A stretch of DNA of 64,000 nucleotides from assembly GCA_001914235.1 (NCBI GenBank), contig MQUF01000026.1, forward strand, positions 102,647 through 166,646, read 5' to 3'. Below, in pieces: positions 47,207 to 57,225 of this stretch. The translations under genes and the position numbers were made by a program. Under the pieces are notes generated by a model. It did no database searches. It was not told the origin of the DNA and saw only the letters and a program-made list of their open reading frames with translations. Source of the stretch: Desulfobulbaceae bacterium DB1. GTDB taxonomy: Bacteria > Desulfobacterota > Desulfobulbia > Desulfobulbales > SURF-16. Within the stretch, counting starts at the first letter, position 1; each line of letters opens with the position of its first letter.

Positions 47207-48859
47207 ATGCGCAATGGCGCCTTGATTGCCGGCGCAATTTTTCTGATTGTTCTGCTGAGCGGCTGCGCCAAGACTCCTCCGGAATTCAGGGGAGAACCGG
47301 AGGCGCAGGCATTCCTCGATAAGCATACCGCCGGTGCCTCCAATGCCGATGCCTTTAAGGATCCGGCGGAAAAAGCGAAAACCCCGGCCGTACTGCCGGA
47401 AAGATTCCAGCAGCCCACCTTTCTTTTGGAGGAAAATGATGGGCTGACGGATGCTGAATTCGCCATCCCTGTCGGCGCCGACATTTCTTCGCACGCCGCG
47501 CCGGTATCACTGCGGGAGATCATGAAGAAACTTGCCGTTCTCAAAGGAATGAATGTCAGCTGGGCAAGTGATGTGGATCAGGGCGCCCTGGTTGATGTCG
47601 ATATCCGCGCGGAAGATGACTTCTTCGGTTCAATTGACAATATCCTCCGCCAGCTTGACTACTTTCATGAAGTGAAGGGAAATACGATCATAGTCAAGCA
47701 TAAGGAAACGAAAAAGTTTCATGTTGCCATGCCCTTCATGTCCCCGGAGTTTAACCTCGGAGTCGGCGGCGATGTGCTTGGCGGCGGCGAGGATGTCGCC
47801 CATGAGTTGAAGGGAAATATCCAGATTACCAGCAAGCCGGAAAACGCCAACAGCTTTGATATCTGGGCCAATATCCGGCAGAATCTCGATCAGATCCTCG
47901 ATATCTGGACAACCGAAGAGGTGGTCACTCCGCCCCCGGCACAACCGGGTCAGGTTGAGCAGACGGGAGAAGCCGCGAAACCGGCCGTTGTAACCAACCG
48001 AAAACCGGGGAAAGGCTATTATACCATTGATAAACCCGTCGGTCTGATCACCGTGACCGCGCCGCGTTCGTTGCTCGACAAGGTCAGTTCCTATATGGAC
48101 AACCTGAAAAAGGAACTTTACCGGCAGGTTTCCATTGAAGCGAAAATCGTCGAGGTCACCCTGTCCGCCGACAACCGTACCGGGATCGACTGGGAAGACC
48201 TGCTGCAGAATGAAGGGAGTCCTTTTAATTTTTCAATGGATTTCCAGAAACTCAATCCCGCCTACCATAGTTCCGGCACCCAGAATAAATTTCTCACCCT
48301 CAATACGCAGAACTTTGGTCTTGTTCTCGACGCCATGGAACAGCAGGGGCATGTCGAGGTCATTTCCAACCCGAAAATCAGTGTCATGAACGGCCAGCCG
48401 GCCATGATTTCCGTCGGCGAGAGCATGACCTATATCGACACGGTCGAAGCCACAATTGATGAGGGAATCATCACCTACAGTGTCGAAACATCAAATGTCA
48501 TGTCCGGACTCGGCATGGCGGTGATTGCCACCATTATCGATGACGACGAGGTGATTCTCACCCTGACCCCTGTCACCTCGAAAGTCGAAGAGCCGATCGA
48601 ATACCGGCAATTCGGCAATGTGGGCAGCGAGGTCGGATTGCCGAAAGTGGCTATCCGTGAGATGACGACCCTGGTGCGGATTCGTAACGGCGAGATGCTG
48701 ATCGTCGGCGGTCTGATTGATGGTGTCAGTGATTACACTGAGTCGCAGATTCCCAATCTGGGGGATATGCCGGGTCCGGCAGGCAAGCTGTTCGGCACCA
48801 GCGGCGCGGCGAAAACGCGGAAGGAGCTTGTTATTCTGTTACGGCCCGTTGTTTTGTAA
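47207..48859 (+). CDS. MshL/PilQ-type secretin lipoprotein
   Basis: A 550-residue outer-membrane channel. The signal peptide has a lipobox LLSGC; the start is put at the Met just before it, although an in-frame ATG at 47102 exists. The N-terminal STN-like domain has VSLREIMKKLAVLKGMNVSW. A Pro/Gln linker follows, then the secretin core: RQVSIEAKIVEVTLSADNRT, GIDWEDLL, GHVEVISNPKISVMNGQPAM, GLGMAVIATIIDDDEVILTL, and the LVRIRNGEMLIVGGLIDG to ELVILLRPVVL end. The domain plan and lipoprotein signal resemble MshL of MSHA-type pili rather than PilQ. It closes the pil operon. Confidence 0.9.
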   Translation: MRNGALIAGAIFLIVLLSGCAKTPPEFRGEPEAQAFLDKHTAGASNADAFKDPAEKAKTPAVLPERFQQPTFLLEENDGLTDAEFAIPVGADISSHAAPVSLREIMKKLAVLKGMNVSWASDVDQGALVDVDIRAEDDFFGSIDNILRQLDYFHEVKGNTIIVKHKETKKFHVAMPFMSPEFNLGVGGDVLGGGEDVAHELKGNIQITSKPENANSFDIWANIRQNLDQILDIWTTEEVVTPPPAQPGQVEQTGEAAKPAVVTNRKPGKGYYTIDKPVGLITVTAPRSLLDKVSSYMDNLKKELYRQVSIEAKIVEVTLSADNRTGIDWEDLLQNEGSPFNFSMDFQKLNPAYHSSGTQNKFLTLNTQNFGLVLDAMEQQGHVEVISNPKISVMNGQPAMISVGESMTYIDTVEATIDEGIITYSVETSNVMSGLGMAVIATIIDDDEVILTLTPVTSKVEEPIEYRQFGNVGSEVGLPKVAIREMTTLVRIRNGEMLIVGGLIDGVSDYTESQIPNLGDMPGPAGKLFGTSGAAKTRKELVILLRPVVL

Positions 48860-48887
48860 TTCCCTGAAAAACAAGAGCTGTTGCGAA

Positions 48888-48945
48888 TAAAAAAAGGGGG
48901 AAAGCGGATGTTGTCCGCATGACCCCCCCTTTTTTTTGTTTGCCG
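48888..48945. terminator. Bidirectional terminator between secretin and secB
   Basis: AAAAAAAGGGGG and CCCCCCCTTTTTTTT enclose an inner stem GCGGA/TCCGC. U-runs exist on both strands, so it can end both the pil operon and secB. Confidence 0.9.
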
Positions 48946-48956
48946 GCGCATTTTTT

Positions 48957-49445
48957 TTACTGTTGTTGCTGCGCCTGTTGCTGTTGTTTCTTTTTGGCGC
49001 TTTGAAAAAGAGCCATGAAATTAACCGGCTCCATCAGGAAAGGCGCAAAGCCGCCGTCAATCGAGACCTGGCTCATGATCTGCCGGGTGAAGGGGAAAAG
49101 CAGCGTCGGACAGTCAACGGCAAGCACCATGGGCAAATGCTCTTCCGGGATGTTTTTCAAGACAAAAACGCCGGCATGTTCCACCTCGACAATAAAGAGG
49201 GTTTTGCCGTCTTTGCCGTTGGTCACCGTTGCCGTGACACTCAGGCACACTTCCCAGTGGTCGTTTTCCATTTTTTTGTTTTTCAGGCCGAGGTTTACTT
49301 CAACCTTGGGGCTTTGCTGCTGTTCCAGGTAGATTTCCGGCGCATTCGGGTTTTCAAAGGAAAGATCCTTCAGGTAAAGTTTCTGCAATCTGAAAACAGG
49401 AGCTTCGCCCTGGGGGGAAGCATTTTGCTCATTCTGTTCAGCCAT
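48957..49445 (-). CDS. secB: Protein-export chaperone SecB
   Basis: A 162-residue tetrameric chaperone that keeps preproteins unfolded for SecA. The family core reads FRLQKLYLKDLSFENPNAPE, then EVNLGLKNKKM, WEVCLSVTATVTN, FIVEVEHAGVFVLKNIPEEH and CPTLLFPFTRQIMSQVSIDG, GGFAPFLMEPVNFMALF. The start is at 49445 with an AAAGGA site; an upstream extension overlaps a REP2 element. The C-terminus is a short Gln/Lys-rich tail with repeated CAA codons. Confidence 0.95.
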   Translation of the reverse strand: MAEQNEQNASPQGEAPVFRLQKLYLKDLSFENPNAPEIYLEQQQSPKVEVNLGLKNKKMENDHWEVCLSVTATVTNGKDGKTLFIVEVEHAGVFVLKNIPEEHLPMVLAVDCPTLLFPFTRQIMSQVSIDGGFAPFLMEPVNFMALFQSAKKKQQQQAQQQQ

Positions 49446-49474
49446 GGTTTGTTCCTTTGTTGGTAAAAGTTTAA

Positions 49475-49590
49475 CGTAACGACGCAGGTGTAAGGCTCTC
49501 GACTGAAGACTATCGGGCTGATTGTACAGCATTAAGTATATGTTGCGCCTTTCCTTCAGCCTGCAGCCTTTAGCCTGTCTACCTGCACAT
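49475..49590. repeat. REP2 element, diverged
   Basis: Arms AGGCTCTCGACTGAAGACTA / CCTTCAGCCTGCAGCC around a TACAGCATTAAG centre. Followed at 49590-49615 by AAGTGCTTCAAGTG-type nonamer remnants and before the uvrA stop by GTCTACCCGTCAACCCGTCCACC. Confidence 0.8.
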
Positions 49591-49670
49591 TAAAGTGCTT
49601 CAAGTGAAAGGTGCTCTCTGATTAGAAAGTACCATATCATTTACCAGTCTACCCGTCAACCCGTCCACCT

Positions 49671-52502
49671 TCAACTGAGTATCTGCTTCAGAAACATGCC
49701 CGTATAGGAACCGGGAGTTCGGGCGATTTGCTCCGGCGTGCCGGCGGCAATGATTTCGCCGCCCTGATCTCCACCCTCCGGCCCCAGATCAATGATATGG
49801 TCCGCTGTTTTAATCACGTCAAGATTGTGCTCGATGATGACGGCGGTATTGCCGCTGTCAACCAGGCGGGAAAGGACGCCAAGAAGATTTCTGATGTCGG
49901 CCGGATGCAGTCCGGTGGTTGGTTCATCGAGGATGTACAGGGTTTTGCCGGTGCTGCGTTTGCGCAGCTCCCGAGCCAGTTTGATCCGCTGGGCCTCGCC
50001 GCCGGAAAGGGTTACGGAGGACTGTCCCAGCGAAAGATAGGAAAGCCCCACATCGGCCATGGTCTGCAACCGGTTTTTGATTGCCGGCACATTGGTGAAA
50101 AATTGCAGCGCCTCTTCCACGTTCATGGCCAGGATGTCATGAATATTTTTGCCGCGATAGGTAATTTCCAGGGTTTCCCGGTTATATCGTTTGCCGTTGC
50201 AGTTCTCGCAGGTGACGTAGATATCCGGCAGAAAATGCATGGCGATCTTGATCACGCCGTCACCTTCACAGGCCTCGCAACGGCCGCCCTTGAGGTTGAA
50301 ACTGAAGCGGCCCGCCTGATAGCCTCGCGCACGTGACTCCGGCAGTCGGGCCAGCAGTTCCCTGATCGGCGTGAGCACGCCGGTATAGGTCGCCGGGTTG
50401 GAGCGGGGAGTTCGACCAATGGGACTCTGGTCGATATCGATGACGGAATCGATCCGGTCAAGCCCCTTTATCGAGGCGAAAAGATCCTTGCCGCTGTGCC
50501 GCGTTTTGCCCAAGCCCTCTTTTGCCCCCTTGAAAAGACATTGCATGACAAGAGAACTTTTTCCTGATCCGGAAACCCCGGTTACGCAGGTCAGAGTGCC
50601 GAGGGGAAAGGAGGCGGCAACTTTTTTCAGGTTGTTGACAGAGGCGTCGAGCACTTTGATCCAGGCATCCTTCGAGGCCGGGTTGCGTCGACCGGCGGGC
50701 ATGGGTATTTCCAGTCGACCGGACAGATAACCGCCGGTCAACGATTTTTCTTCTGCCATGAGGCCTGCCAGCGGGCCGTTGTAAATCACCTCTCCACCAT
50801 GGATGCCCGCCCCGGGGCCGATGTCAAGCACGTGATCAGCCGCGGCGATGGTTTCGCTGTCATGCTCGACAACGATAACGGTATTGCCGATATCACGCAG
50901 GCTGGTCAAAGTGCGGATAAGCCGTTCATTGTCGCGTTGATGCAGGCCGATGCTTGGTTCATCAAGGATATAGAGGACCCCGGCCAGGCGTGAGCCTATC
51001 TGGGAGGCCAGCCGGATGCGCTGGGCTTCGCCCCCGGAAAGGGTACCGGCGGTGCGGCTCAGGGAAAGATAGCCCAGGCCCACATCCAGCAGAAAGGTGA
51101 GCCGATTGCCGATTTCCTTGATAACAGGGGCGGCAATGATCCGTTCCTGAGGGGTGAAAGCGATTTTCGGCAGTTCCCCGGCAAGCTGGACGATGCTCAT
51201 GCCGGTCAGTTCGTGAATCGCCCAGGGGCCGACACGAACGGCAAGGGCCGCCGGTTTCAGCCGGGCTCCCCTGCAGGCCGGGCAGGTCTGTTCGTTCATG
51301 AACAGGGCCAGTTCCTCCCGAGCCGCACTGGAGCTGGTTTCCAGGTAGCGCCGGGCCAGCTGCGGCAGAATTCCCTCAAAAGGTTCCTCGGCGGTCAGGG
51401 TCCGGCTGCCGCGGACATAAAGAAAGGAAACAGCTTCCCGGCCCGTTCCATACAGGATGACTTTTTTTGCCTTTTCCGGAAGCTTGGCAAAGGGCGTCTC
51501 CAGATTGAAGGAGTAATGCTTTGCCAGGGCTTCCAGCAGCTGGGTGGAATAGGCGGAGGATGATCGCGTCCGCCAGGGGGCAATGGCGCCTTGACGCAGG
51601 GTCATATTCGGTTCCGGCACCACCAGCTGGGGGTCGAAAAATTGCTTGATTCCCAGGCCGCCGCACTCCTCGCAGGCACCCTTGGGATTGTTGAAGGAAA
51701 AAAGCTGGGGAGAAAGATCAAGCAGGCTGGTGCCGCACTGGATACAGGCGGAACGTTCACTGAAAAGTTTCGTCGTCTTGGTCTCGGGAAAGGAAACAAG
51801 GAGAAACCCATCAGTCAGGCGAAGGGCAGTGGCAATTGACTGGGAGAGACGTTGGCGGGCATCCGGCTTGATGACGATCCGGTCGATAACCGCCTCGATG
51901 GTATGGTGTTTTGTTCTGGCAAGCTCGATTTTTTCGTCAAGGCTGTGCTGCTCTCCGTCGATCTGCACCCGGACAAAGCCTTCCTTGCGCAGTTTGTTGA
52001 AAATTTCGGCATGTTCGCCTTTGCGCCGGTCAACCAGCGGGGCAAGCAGGATGCATTTCGTGCCCTGGGGCAGGGACAGCAGGCTTGTCACCATATTTTC
52101 CAGGGACTGGGGACGGATTTCCTCGCCGCAGTCCGGGCAGTACTGGCGGCCGGTCCGAGCATAAAGCAGCCTGAGATGATCATAAATTTCGGTGATGGTG
52201 CCCACGGTGGAACGGGGATTGCGGCTCGTGGTCCGCTGCTCGATGGAGACCGCCGGCGACAAGCCTTCCAGGGAATCCACATCCGGTTTATCCATCTGGC
52301 CGAGGAATTGCCGGGCATAGGTGGAAAGAGATTCGACATAGCGCCGCTGTCCTTCCGCATAAAGCGTATCAAACGCCAGGCTTGATTTGCCGGAACCGGA
52401 AAGGCCGGTGAAAACGATAAGCCGGTTGCGGGGCAGATCGACATCAATGTTTTTCAGGTTGTGCATCCGGGCGCCCCGGATGCGGATGTGAGTCGGTTCC
52501 AT
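49671..52502 (-). CDS. uvrA: Excinuclease ABC subunit A
   Basis: A 943-residue damage-recognition ATPase of nucleotide excision repair. It has two ABC units: Walker [21 protein letters not shown] near residue 33 and [10 protein letters not shown] near 645. The signature [19 protein letters not shown] is in the first and [19 protein letters not shown] in the second. Zinc modules are present at CIQCG..CEECGG and [28 protein letters not shown] is diagnostic of UvrA. Confidence 0.98.
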   Translation of the reverse strand: MEPTHIRIRGARMHNLKNIDVDLPRNRLIVFTGLSGSGKSSLAFDTLYAEGQRRYVESLSTYARQFLGQMDKPDVDSLEGLSPAVSIEQRTTSRNPRSTVGTITEIYDHLRLLYARTGRQYCPDCGEEIRPQSLENMVTSLLSLPQGTKCILLAPLVDRRKGEHAEIFNKLRKEGFVRVQIDGEQHSLDEKIELARTKHHTIEAVIDRIVIKPDARQRLSQSIATALRLTDGFLLVSFPETKTTKLFSERSACIQCGTSLLDLSPQLFSFNNPKGACEECGGLGIKQFFDPQLVVPEPNMTLRQGAIAPWRTRSSSAYSTQLLEALAKHYSFNLETPFAKLPEKAKKVILYGTGREAVSFLYVRGSRTLTAEEPFEGILPQLARRYLETSSSAAREELALFMNEQTCPACRGARLKPAALAVRVGPWAIHELTGMSIVQLAGELPKIAFTPQERIIAAPVIKEIGNRLTFLLDVGLGYLSLSRTAGTLSGGEAQRIRLASQIGSRLAGVLYILDEPSIGLHQRDNERLIRTLTSLRDIGNTVIVVEHDSETIAAADHVLDIGPGAGIHGGEVIYNGPLAGLMAEEKSLTGGYLSGRLEIPMPAGRRNPASKDAWIKVLDASVNNLKKVAASFPLGTLTCVTGVSGSGKSSLVMQCLFKGAKEGLGKTRHSGKDLFASIKGLDRIDSVIDIDQSPIGRTPRSNPATYTGVLTPIRELLARLPESRARGYQAGRFSFNLKGGRCEACEGDGVIKIAMHFLPDIYVTCENCNGKRYNRETLEITYRGKNIHDILAMNVEEALQFFTNVPAIKNRLQTMADVGLSYLSLGQSSVTLSGGEAQRIKLARELRKRSTGKTLYILDEPTTGLHPADIRNLLGVLSRLVDSGNTAVIIEHNLDVIKTADHIIDLGPEGGDQGGEIIAAGTPEQIARTPGSYTGMFLKQILS

Positions 52503-52509
52503 ATTTTTT

Positions 52510-52598
52510 GAGAAGCCAGAAGTCAGGAGTCAGAAGTCAGAATGTTTTGATTCTGAGCAGTTATTCTGTCTCCTGACTTCTGTCTCCTGTCTCCTTTT
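52510..52598. repeat. Heptamer inverted pair at the rsmB 3' end
   Basis: A forward run (AGAAGTCAGGAGTCAGAAGTC, 52510-52540) and a reverse run (CTGTCTCCTGACTTCTGTCTCC, 52566-52598) flank about 25 bp. They lie inside the end of rsmB and abut the uvrA start. Confidence 0.85.
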
Positions 52599-53935
52599 TT
52601 TGTAAACCGTGCCGCGAAAAAGCCGTCATGTCCTTCTTCGGGCAGAAATTGTAGAAAGCCTTGTTCATTTATAAAAATTCTGAGATATTCTGCAAGCTCT
52701 TCCGTTTTTGCCGGGGAAAAATCAGCATGTTTTTGCAAAAATTTTCCAGCTACACCGTCATTTTCCTCAGGCTCTGTGCTGCAGGTGGCATAGACAAATG
52801 AGCCATCAGGGGCGATGAGTCCCACTGCCGTGTCAAGCAGATGTAGCTGTTCTTCGTGATAGCGTCGGAGGTCGTCAGGGCATCGATTCCAGCGAATGTC
52901 AGGTTGGCGGCGGATGACGCCGAGACCTGAGCAGGGAGCATCCACCAGCACGGCGTCAAACCGTTCCTCGGTTGAAGATGCAAAATCAGCCAGGGAACAA
53001 TTGCAACAGGTGACAATGGAATCAAGGCCAAGGCGGGCGATATTTTCTCTGAGCAGGTCAAAACGGTGAATGTTCGGTTCAATCGCCGTAACATGTGAGC
53101 CCTCGGGCGCCATATGGGCAAGCTGAATGGTTTTGCCGCCAAGGCCTGCGCAGGCGTCAAGATATTTTCCAAGGCGGAGTGGAAAAAGCATGCCGGTTAT
53201 AAGTTGCGCGCCTTCATCCTGAATAATGAAAAAACCCTGTTCATAACCGGGCAGTCCGCTGACCGGACCCTTGAAATCCTCCAGGAGAACTGCGTCAGGG
53301 GAATACTCTCCGGCCTGGGCGGCAATACCTGCCCGGGCAGCCATATCAAGGTAATCCGATCGGGAAATGCGTCGGCTGTTCACGCAAAGACAAAGCCCGG
53401 GCCGGCTGTTGTTATGGGCACATATCGCCACCGCTTTCTCACGCCCGAATCTTTGTTGCCAGCGGTCAAAAAGCCAGTCCGGATGGCTGTGGGCCACGGC
53501 CGGGGGAATTCCCGCAATTTCCCCTGGTTGAGCGAGGAGGCCATCCTTGCGGGCAAGCGTGCGTAACAGGCCGTTGACAAAGCCGGTAAGCCATTTCGGC
53601 TGACGGGCGGCACGCAGGGCCGCAACCGTTTCATTGACCGCGGCGGACGGCGGAATGCGGTCCATGAAGGCAAGTTGATAGAGCCCCACGCGCAGGGCCT
53701 GCAGGGTCAGGTTTTTCATTTTTGCCAAAGGATGGCGGGAAACCCCGGCCAGGATGAAATCAAGATAGCGCTGTCGGCGCAGTACACCAAAAACAATGGC
53801 CATGACAAGCTGCCGGTCTTGGGGTGAGCACGGTTCGGCAGTCAGCAGCTGTTCCATCACCTGATCAACGGGGTGGCCGGTTTCCTGCCTGCGGCAGAGG
53901 ATTTTGATGGATAAAGCGCGTGGGTTTGTTTTCAT
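52523..53935 (-). CDS. rsmB: 16S rRNA (cytosine-967-C5)-methyltransferase
   Basis: A 470-residue RNA methyltransferase. The N-terminal NusB-like domain is at about 1-140 (LAKMKNLTLQALRVGLYQLA). The SAM-binding domain has LDACAGLGGKTIQLA, VTAIEPNIHRFDLLRENI and DAPCSGLGVIRRQPDIRW with the first catalytic Cys. The second Cys is in YATCSTEPEENDGV. The last about 25 residues (GDRRQKSGDRITAQNQNI region) are encoded by heptamer repeats and lie past the normal end. Confidence 0.93.
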   Translation of the reverse strand: MKTNPRALSIKILCRRQETGHPVDQVMEQLLTAEPCSPQDRQLVMAIVFGVLRRQRYLDFILAGVSRHPLAKMKNLTLQALRVGLYQLAFMDRIPPSAAVNETVAALRAARQPKWLTGFVNGLLRTLARKDGLLAQPGEIAGIPPAVAHSHPDWLFDRWQQRFGREKAVAICAHNNSRPGLCLCVNSRRISRSDYLDMAARAGIAAQAGEYSPDAVLLEDFKGPVSGLPGYEQGFFIIQDEGAQLITGMLFPLRLGKYLDACAGLGGKTIQLAHMAPEGSHVTAIEPNIHRFDLLRENIARLGLDSIVTCCNCSLADFASSTEERFDAVLVDAPCSGLGVIRRQPDIRWNRCPDDLRRYHEEQLHLLDTAVGLIAPDGSFVYATCSTEPEENDGVAGKFLQKHADFSPAKTEELAEYLRIFINEQGFLQFLPEEGHDGFFAARFTKKGDRRQKSGDRITAQNQNILTSDS

Positions 53936-53939
53936 TGTC

Positions 53940-54000
53940 TCGGTCTTATTGGTCTTATTGGTCTGACTAGTCTTAATGGTCCGACCAGTCCGACCAGTCG
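53940..54000. repeat. Tandem repeat of about 10 bp (GGTCTTATT / GGTCCGACCA)
   Basis: CTTATTGGTCTTATTGGTCTGACTAGTC grades into CCGACCAGTCCGACCAGTCGGAC. It fills the gap between pgeF and rsmB and is a different unit from the heptamers. Confidence 0.85.
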
Positions 54001-54002
54001 GA

Positions 54003-54740
54003 CTATCCCTTCAATCCTATGACTGAGCAAAAACGGCCGGTTTGTTTTTCCCGGCGATAAGAGAACCAGTTCGGGTCGCAGACGGTGCACAGGGCAGCGC
54101 AGCGGATATTTTCCTGCCGCACGCCTGTTTCCAGAAGCTGCATGCGGCTGATTGCCCAGAAGTCAAAATACAGGGGTTTTGGCTGGAAAGCATGAAACAT
54201 TTCCGGCAGTTCTTCCTTGAAATTGACAAATTCGGCGCAGCAGGGGCCAAGCGACGGGCTGACCGCGGCCAGCAGATCAGCCGGATTGCAGTCGAAATGC
54301 TTTTCCATGGCACTGATGGTCGCGGCAATGGTGTTGGCCACACTGCCGCGCCAGCCGTTATGGATGTTGGCCACTATCTTTTGTCGTGGATCATGCAGCA
54401 TGATTGCCTGGCAGTCGGCCTGCTGGACCATGAGGCCAACCCCCGGCACATTGGAGATAAAGGCGTCGCACCCGGCAACTTCATGGTCTTGATCCGGTTT
54501 CCGGTCGATGATATGGAAAGCGCTGCCATGCACCTGGCGGCCGGAGACAAGGATATCGGCGTTGAGGCTGTTTTTGATCAGATTTCGGTTCGTGGTCACC
54601 TTTTCAGGATCGTCACCGACCCCGAAGCTGATATTGAGCGAGGCGAAGGGCGAGTGACTTGTCCCGCCATGGCGGGGAAAGACCCCATGAAAAATGGTTT
54701 GCCCGGCAAAGAGCTCATGGAAAAGAAAGGGGGAAATCAT
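54003..54740 (-). CDS. pgeF: Purine nucleoside phosphorylase/peptidoglycan editing factor (PgeF/YfiH)
   Basis: A 245-residue multicopper-polyphenol-oxidase-fold protein. Motifs are GVFPRHGGTSHSPFASLNIS, VSGRQVHGSAFHII, MVQQADCQAIML, VANIHNGWRGSVANTI and SLGPCCAEFVNF, which give the His-Cys-His metal site. Family members act as purine phosphorylases or remove wrong amino acids from cell-wall precursors. It is upstream of rsmB on the same strand. Confidence 0.92.
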   Translation of the reverse strand: MISPFLFHELFAGQTIFHGVFPRHGGTSHSPFASLNISFGVGDDPEKVTTNRNLIKNSLNADILVSGRQVHGSAFHIIDRKPDQDHEVAGCDAFISNVPGVGLMVQQADCQAIMLHDPRQKIVANIHNGWRGSVANTIAATISAMEKHFDCNPADLLAAVSPSLGPCCAEFVNFKEELPEMFHAFQPKPLYFDFWAISRMQLLETGVRQENIRCAALCTVCDPNWFSYRREKQTGRFCSVIGLKG

Positions 54741-54765
54741 AATTTATTAAGGGGCGTGAGCTTTC

Positions 54766-54868
54766 GTAGGGCGGCAAAGGTTTGCCGCCGACAAAGTCGG
54801 CATGGGAATGCCGACCTCCAGTGTCTCTTGATAGAATACCCGGTAGGGCGGCAATCATTTGCCGCCAA
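54766..54868. repeat. REP3 variants
   Basis: One two-hairpin unit with GGGCGGCAAAGGTTTGCCGCC and GTCGGCATGGGAATGCCGAC, and a half unit GGTAGGGCGGCAATCATTTGCCGCC. The hairpin sequences vary while the pairing is kept. Confidence 0.88.
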
Positions 54869-54877
54869 GACAGAAAA

Positions 54878-54918
54878 AAAGGGGAACAGCTTTGTCAAGC
54901 TGTTCCCCTTGAGAAGAC
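54878..54918 (-). terminator. Terminator of the DUF3373-like gene
   Basis: On the minus strand AAGGGGAACAGCTT / AAGCTGTTCCCCTT with a 4-base loop is followed by a T-run. It lies 23 bp after the barrel gene stop. Confidence 0.92.
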
Positions 54919-54941
54919 GAAACTACAAATCAAACAACGGC

Positions 54942-56642
54942 TTAGAAGTAAGCTTCAAAGGTTACATACACCTGATCGGCATCTTCCAGGGTGGGCATCA
55001 AGGTTCCCCACTGTGTAGCTTGGATATCATCCATGTCGTAGGGCTGGATGTTCCAGTCGGAACCGCCGGTGTAGTCATAGTCGTAGTGCTGGTAGCCGAT
55101 GCGCATGAAGGTCTTGGCGAACTTGGAGATCGCCTCGCCGGTGGGCAGATCCCAGATCATATAGGCCTCGTACACATCACCGCGGGTGGCCAGTTTGCCG
55201 CTGTAAATGTCGTCATGGCCGGGAGCCATGCCGATCCAGTACTCGGAGCCGTGGTTGTACTCAAGTCCCAGTTTCAGGCCCAGGTCGTCCATGTCATAGC
55301 GGGCGCCGACCCAGATGTTGTAGCCGTTTTCAGAGTCGTCATTGGGGCTATATGCGCCGGGATTCATCATCTGAGTAAGCATATCATTGAACATGCCGGT
55401 ATCGTCATCCGGCATGGTGCGGCTCCAGCCGGCGGACACAAAGTAGTTCAGGTTCTGCCATTTGTCCTCGTACACCGCCGAGGTATGCAGCAGGTTGCCG
55501 ACGTTTTGGCGATCGCCCAAAAAGAAATCGTAAAAATCATTGGTGTTATCGTCTTCAAACTCAGGATAGTTGAAAGCGTTGAAAACCATGAAGGACTGGA
55601 GATAAAGGAAACGTTTGTCCTTGTTGTAGATATCCCAGCTTACTCCGGCGAAATCGGTGTCGTCGATGTTGGAGCCGTCATCATACATCAGGCTGTTTTC
55701 AAAGCCGCGGCCGTAGCAGACGCGAATCCGGCCGGGAGTATCCTGCATGCCGAACAGGTTGGCATAGGCATAGCCCACGGAAACACCGTCAAAGGGCCAG
55801 TCCATGTAGGCAGTGGGCGTTGCCACCCTTTCATCCAGGCCCATGCGCATCTCCGCGGCAGGGCCGTCGGTGGTGGGGCGGCGGCCGACGGAGAACCAGA
55901 AGGGCTGGCCGCCGATATTGTTCCAGTTGACGAATGCCCGGTCGACCCGCAGGGTGGAGTCGCGCGGTTCGCGGCTGGAGGTGCCGTCAAAAGACGGGTA
56001 GCCAAAGGTGGTCAAATTATCAGGAATGTTGTTGGTGCCCCAGGCCTTGTACATGGCCAGGCGGCCCTTGAACTCGACGTTCTCGGTGGCCTTGACCCGC
56101 ATGTTGAGGCGGAAGCGGTTGGTGAACAGGCTGGTGTTTTCCACCTCATCATTAGACATCATGGGCAAAGTCCCACCGCCAAACTGGGTCAGCAAATCAG
56201 TCATCATTTCATTACGATCATAAGGATTGCGACCTCGAACAAAAACGGCATCATGTTGCCATGACTGCATGTCGGCTGGAGTCGTCACCAGGTCTCCTTT
56301 ATACCAGTCATACCGCGCCCGGAAATCGCCGAAAAGCTGGAAGCGGGACGCCAGATCCCAGGCGGCGCTTCTTTCGTCCAGATCGTCAAAGGCGGCTTCC
56401 TGGTTGTCCTGCAGGGCCTTCATCTGCTCTTTCAGATCAGCGAGTTCACGAGGATCAGCGCCCTGGCCCTGGCCCTGGCCTTCTTTCATGGCCGCCATCT
56501 GGGCCTTCAGGTTGTTCAGTTCCCTGGTGAGCCGGTCAACCTGAGCGGCCAGATCGTCGGCGGCGTTGGTGCTGCCTGCGCCGGCAATCGCGGGCAGGGC
56601 AATGAGGCTCGCAAGAGCAAGTGTTGAGATTTTTTTAAACAT
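54942..56642 (-). CDS. DUF3373-like outer-membrane barrel with N-terminal coiled coil
   Basis: A 566-residue exported protein. Signal peptide about 1-27. A coiled coil at about 30-90 (LAAQVDRLTRELNNLKAQMA then ADPRELADLKEQMKALQDNQ) would reach toward peptidoglycan. A beta-barrel part follows, with FQLFGDFRARYDWYKGDL, TSLFTNRFRLNMRVKATENV and FWFSVGRRPTTDGPAAEMRM. It ends in VYVTFEAYF with a terminal Phe. The plan matches DUF3373-type barrels seen in Desulfobulbales and Campylobacterota. A GGAGGGAG site sets the start; an upstream extension lacks a signal peptide. The function may be a porin; the cargo is unknown. Confidence 0.83.
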   Translation of the reverse strand: MFKKISTLALASLIALPAIAGAGSTNAADDLAAQVDRLTRELNNLKAQMAAMKEGQGQGQGADPRELADLKEQMKALQDNQEAAFDDLDERSAAWDLASRFQLFGDFRARYDWYKGDLVTTPADMQSWQHDAVFVRGRNPYDRNEMMTDLLTQFGGGTLPMMSNDEVENTSLFTNRFRLNMRVKATENVEFKGRLAMYKAWGTNNIPDNLTTFGYPSFDGTSSREPRDSTLRVDRAFVNWNNIGGQPFWFSVGRRPTTDGPAAEMRMGLDERVATPTAYMDWPFDGVSVGYAYANLFGMQDTPGRIRVCYGRGFENSLMYDDGSNIDDTDFAGVSWDIYNKDKRFLYLQSFMVFNAFNYPEFEDDNTNDFYDFFLGDRQNVGNLLHTSAVYEDKWQNLNYFVSAGWSRTMPDDDTGMFNDMLTQMMNPGAYSPNDDSENGYNIWVGARYDMDDLGLKLGLEYNHGSEYWIGMAPGHDDIYSGKLATRGDVYEAYMIWDLPTGEAISKFAKTFMRIGYQHYDYDYTGGSDWNIQPYDMDDIQATQWGTLMPTLEDADQVYVTFEAYF

Positions 56643-57225
56643 ATCTCCCTCCATAAGAAATAAATTTTTCGCGGACGTGATGTCCGCCCCCCAAAAGTGG
56701 TCTGTATTGCCGAAATTTCCAGTCAACATCAGTAGTTCCTGGCAAAAAGGCCACTCGATAATATTTAATCTCTATCGCGATGAATGGCGAATGTCAACTA
56801 GAAATATGCGGACTGCGGGGCAAGAGGGCACTTTGGCGCCCGGCATGGAGGCGCCTGCCCAAAACCCGTGGGTCGGGGTACCCATGCCGGGACAATGGGG
56901 GATGGGTCGATATGCCCATATAGGCAAGCAGGTCGGCATTCCCCTGCCGATAAAATGAGAAACAAGGAAGGCCGCGATTTCTCCGGATAGGCCGGCCGGA
57001 TGGGGAATGGCAAATATTTAACTTGCCTGCTCTGTATCATTGTTTTACTTTACTTGTTTGGCCCACTCATTCATCTTTGCTGGTCTCGTAAAAACTAAAA
57101 ATCAACCACGGAGCACACGGAGATAACTGACTGTAATTCAAAATATTTTCTCTGTGCCCTCTGCGCTCTCAGTGGTAAAAAAAGACTTTTTATGATTTCG
57201 TCATCTTTTGCGGAAGGAAAGCTTC
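56643..57225. other. Intergenic region with a REP3 half and a REP1 element
   Basis: No gene is supported. 56933-56956 is a REP3 half unit (AGGTCGGCATTCCCCTGCCGA). 57085-57192 is a REP1 copy (ACCACGGAGCACACGG to CTCTCAGTGGT) ending about 35 bp before glyQ. The part 56643-56800 is the leader of the barrel gene. Confidence 0.75.

Noticed and set aside
54042..56264. Very long plus-strand open frame of about 740 codons
   Set aside because: It is antisense to pgeF and the DUF3373-like barrel, both of which have clear domains, start sites and a terminator.
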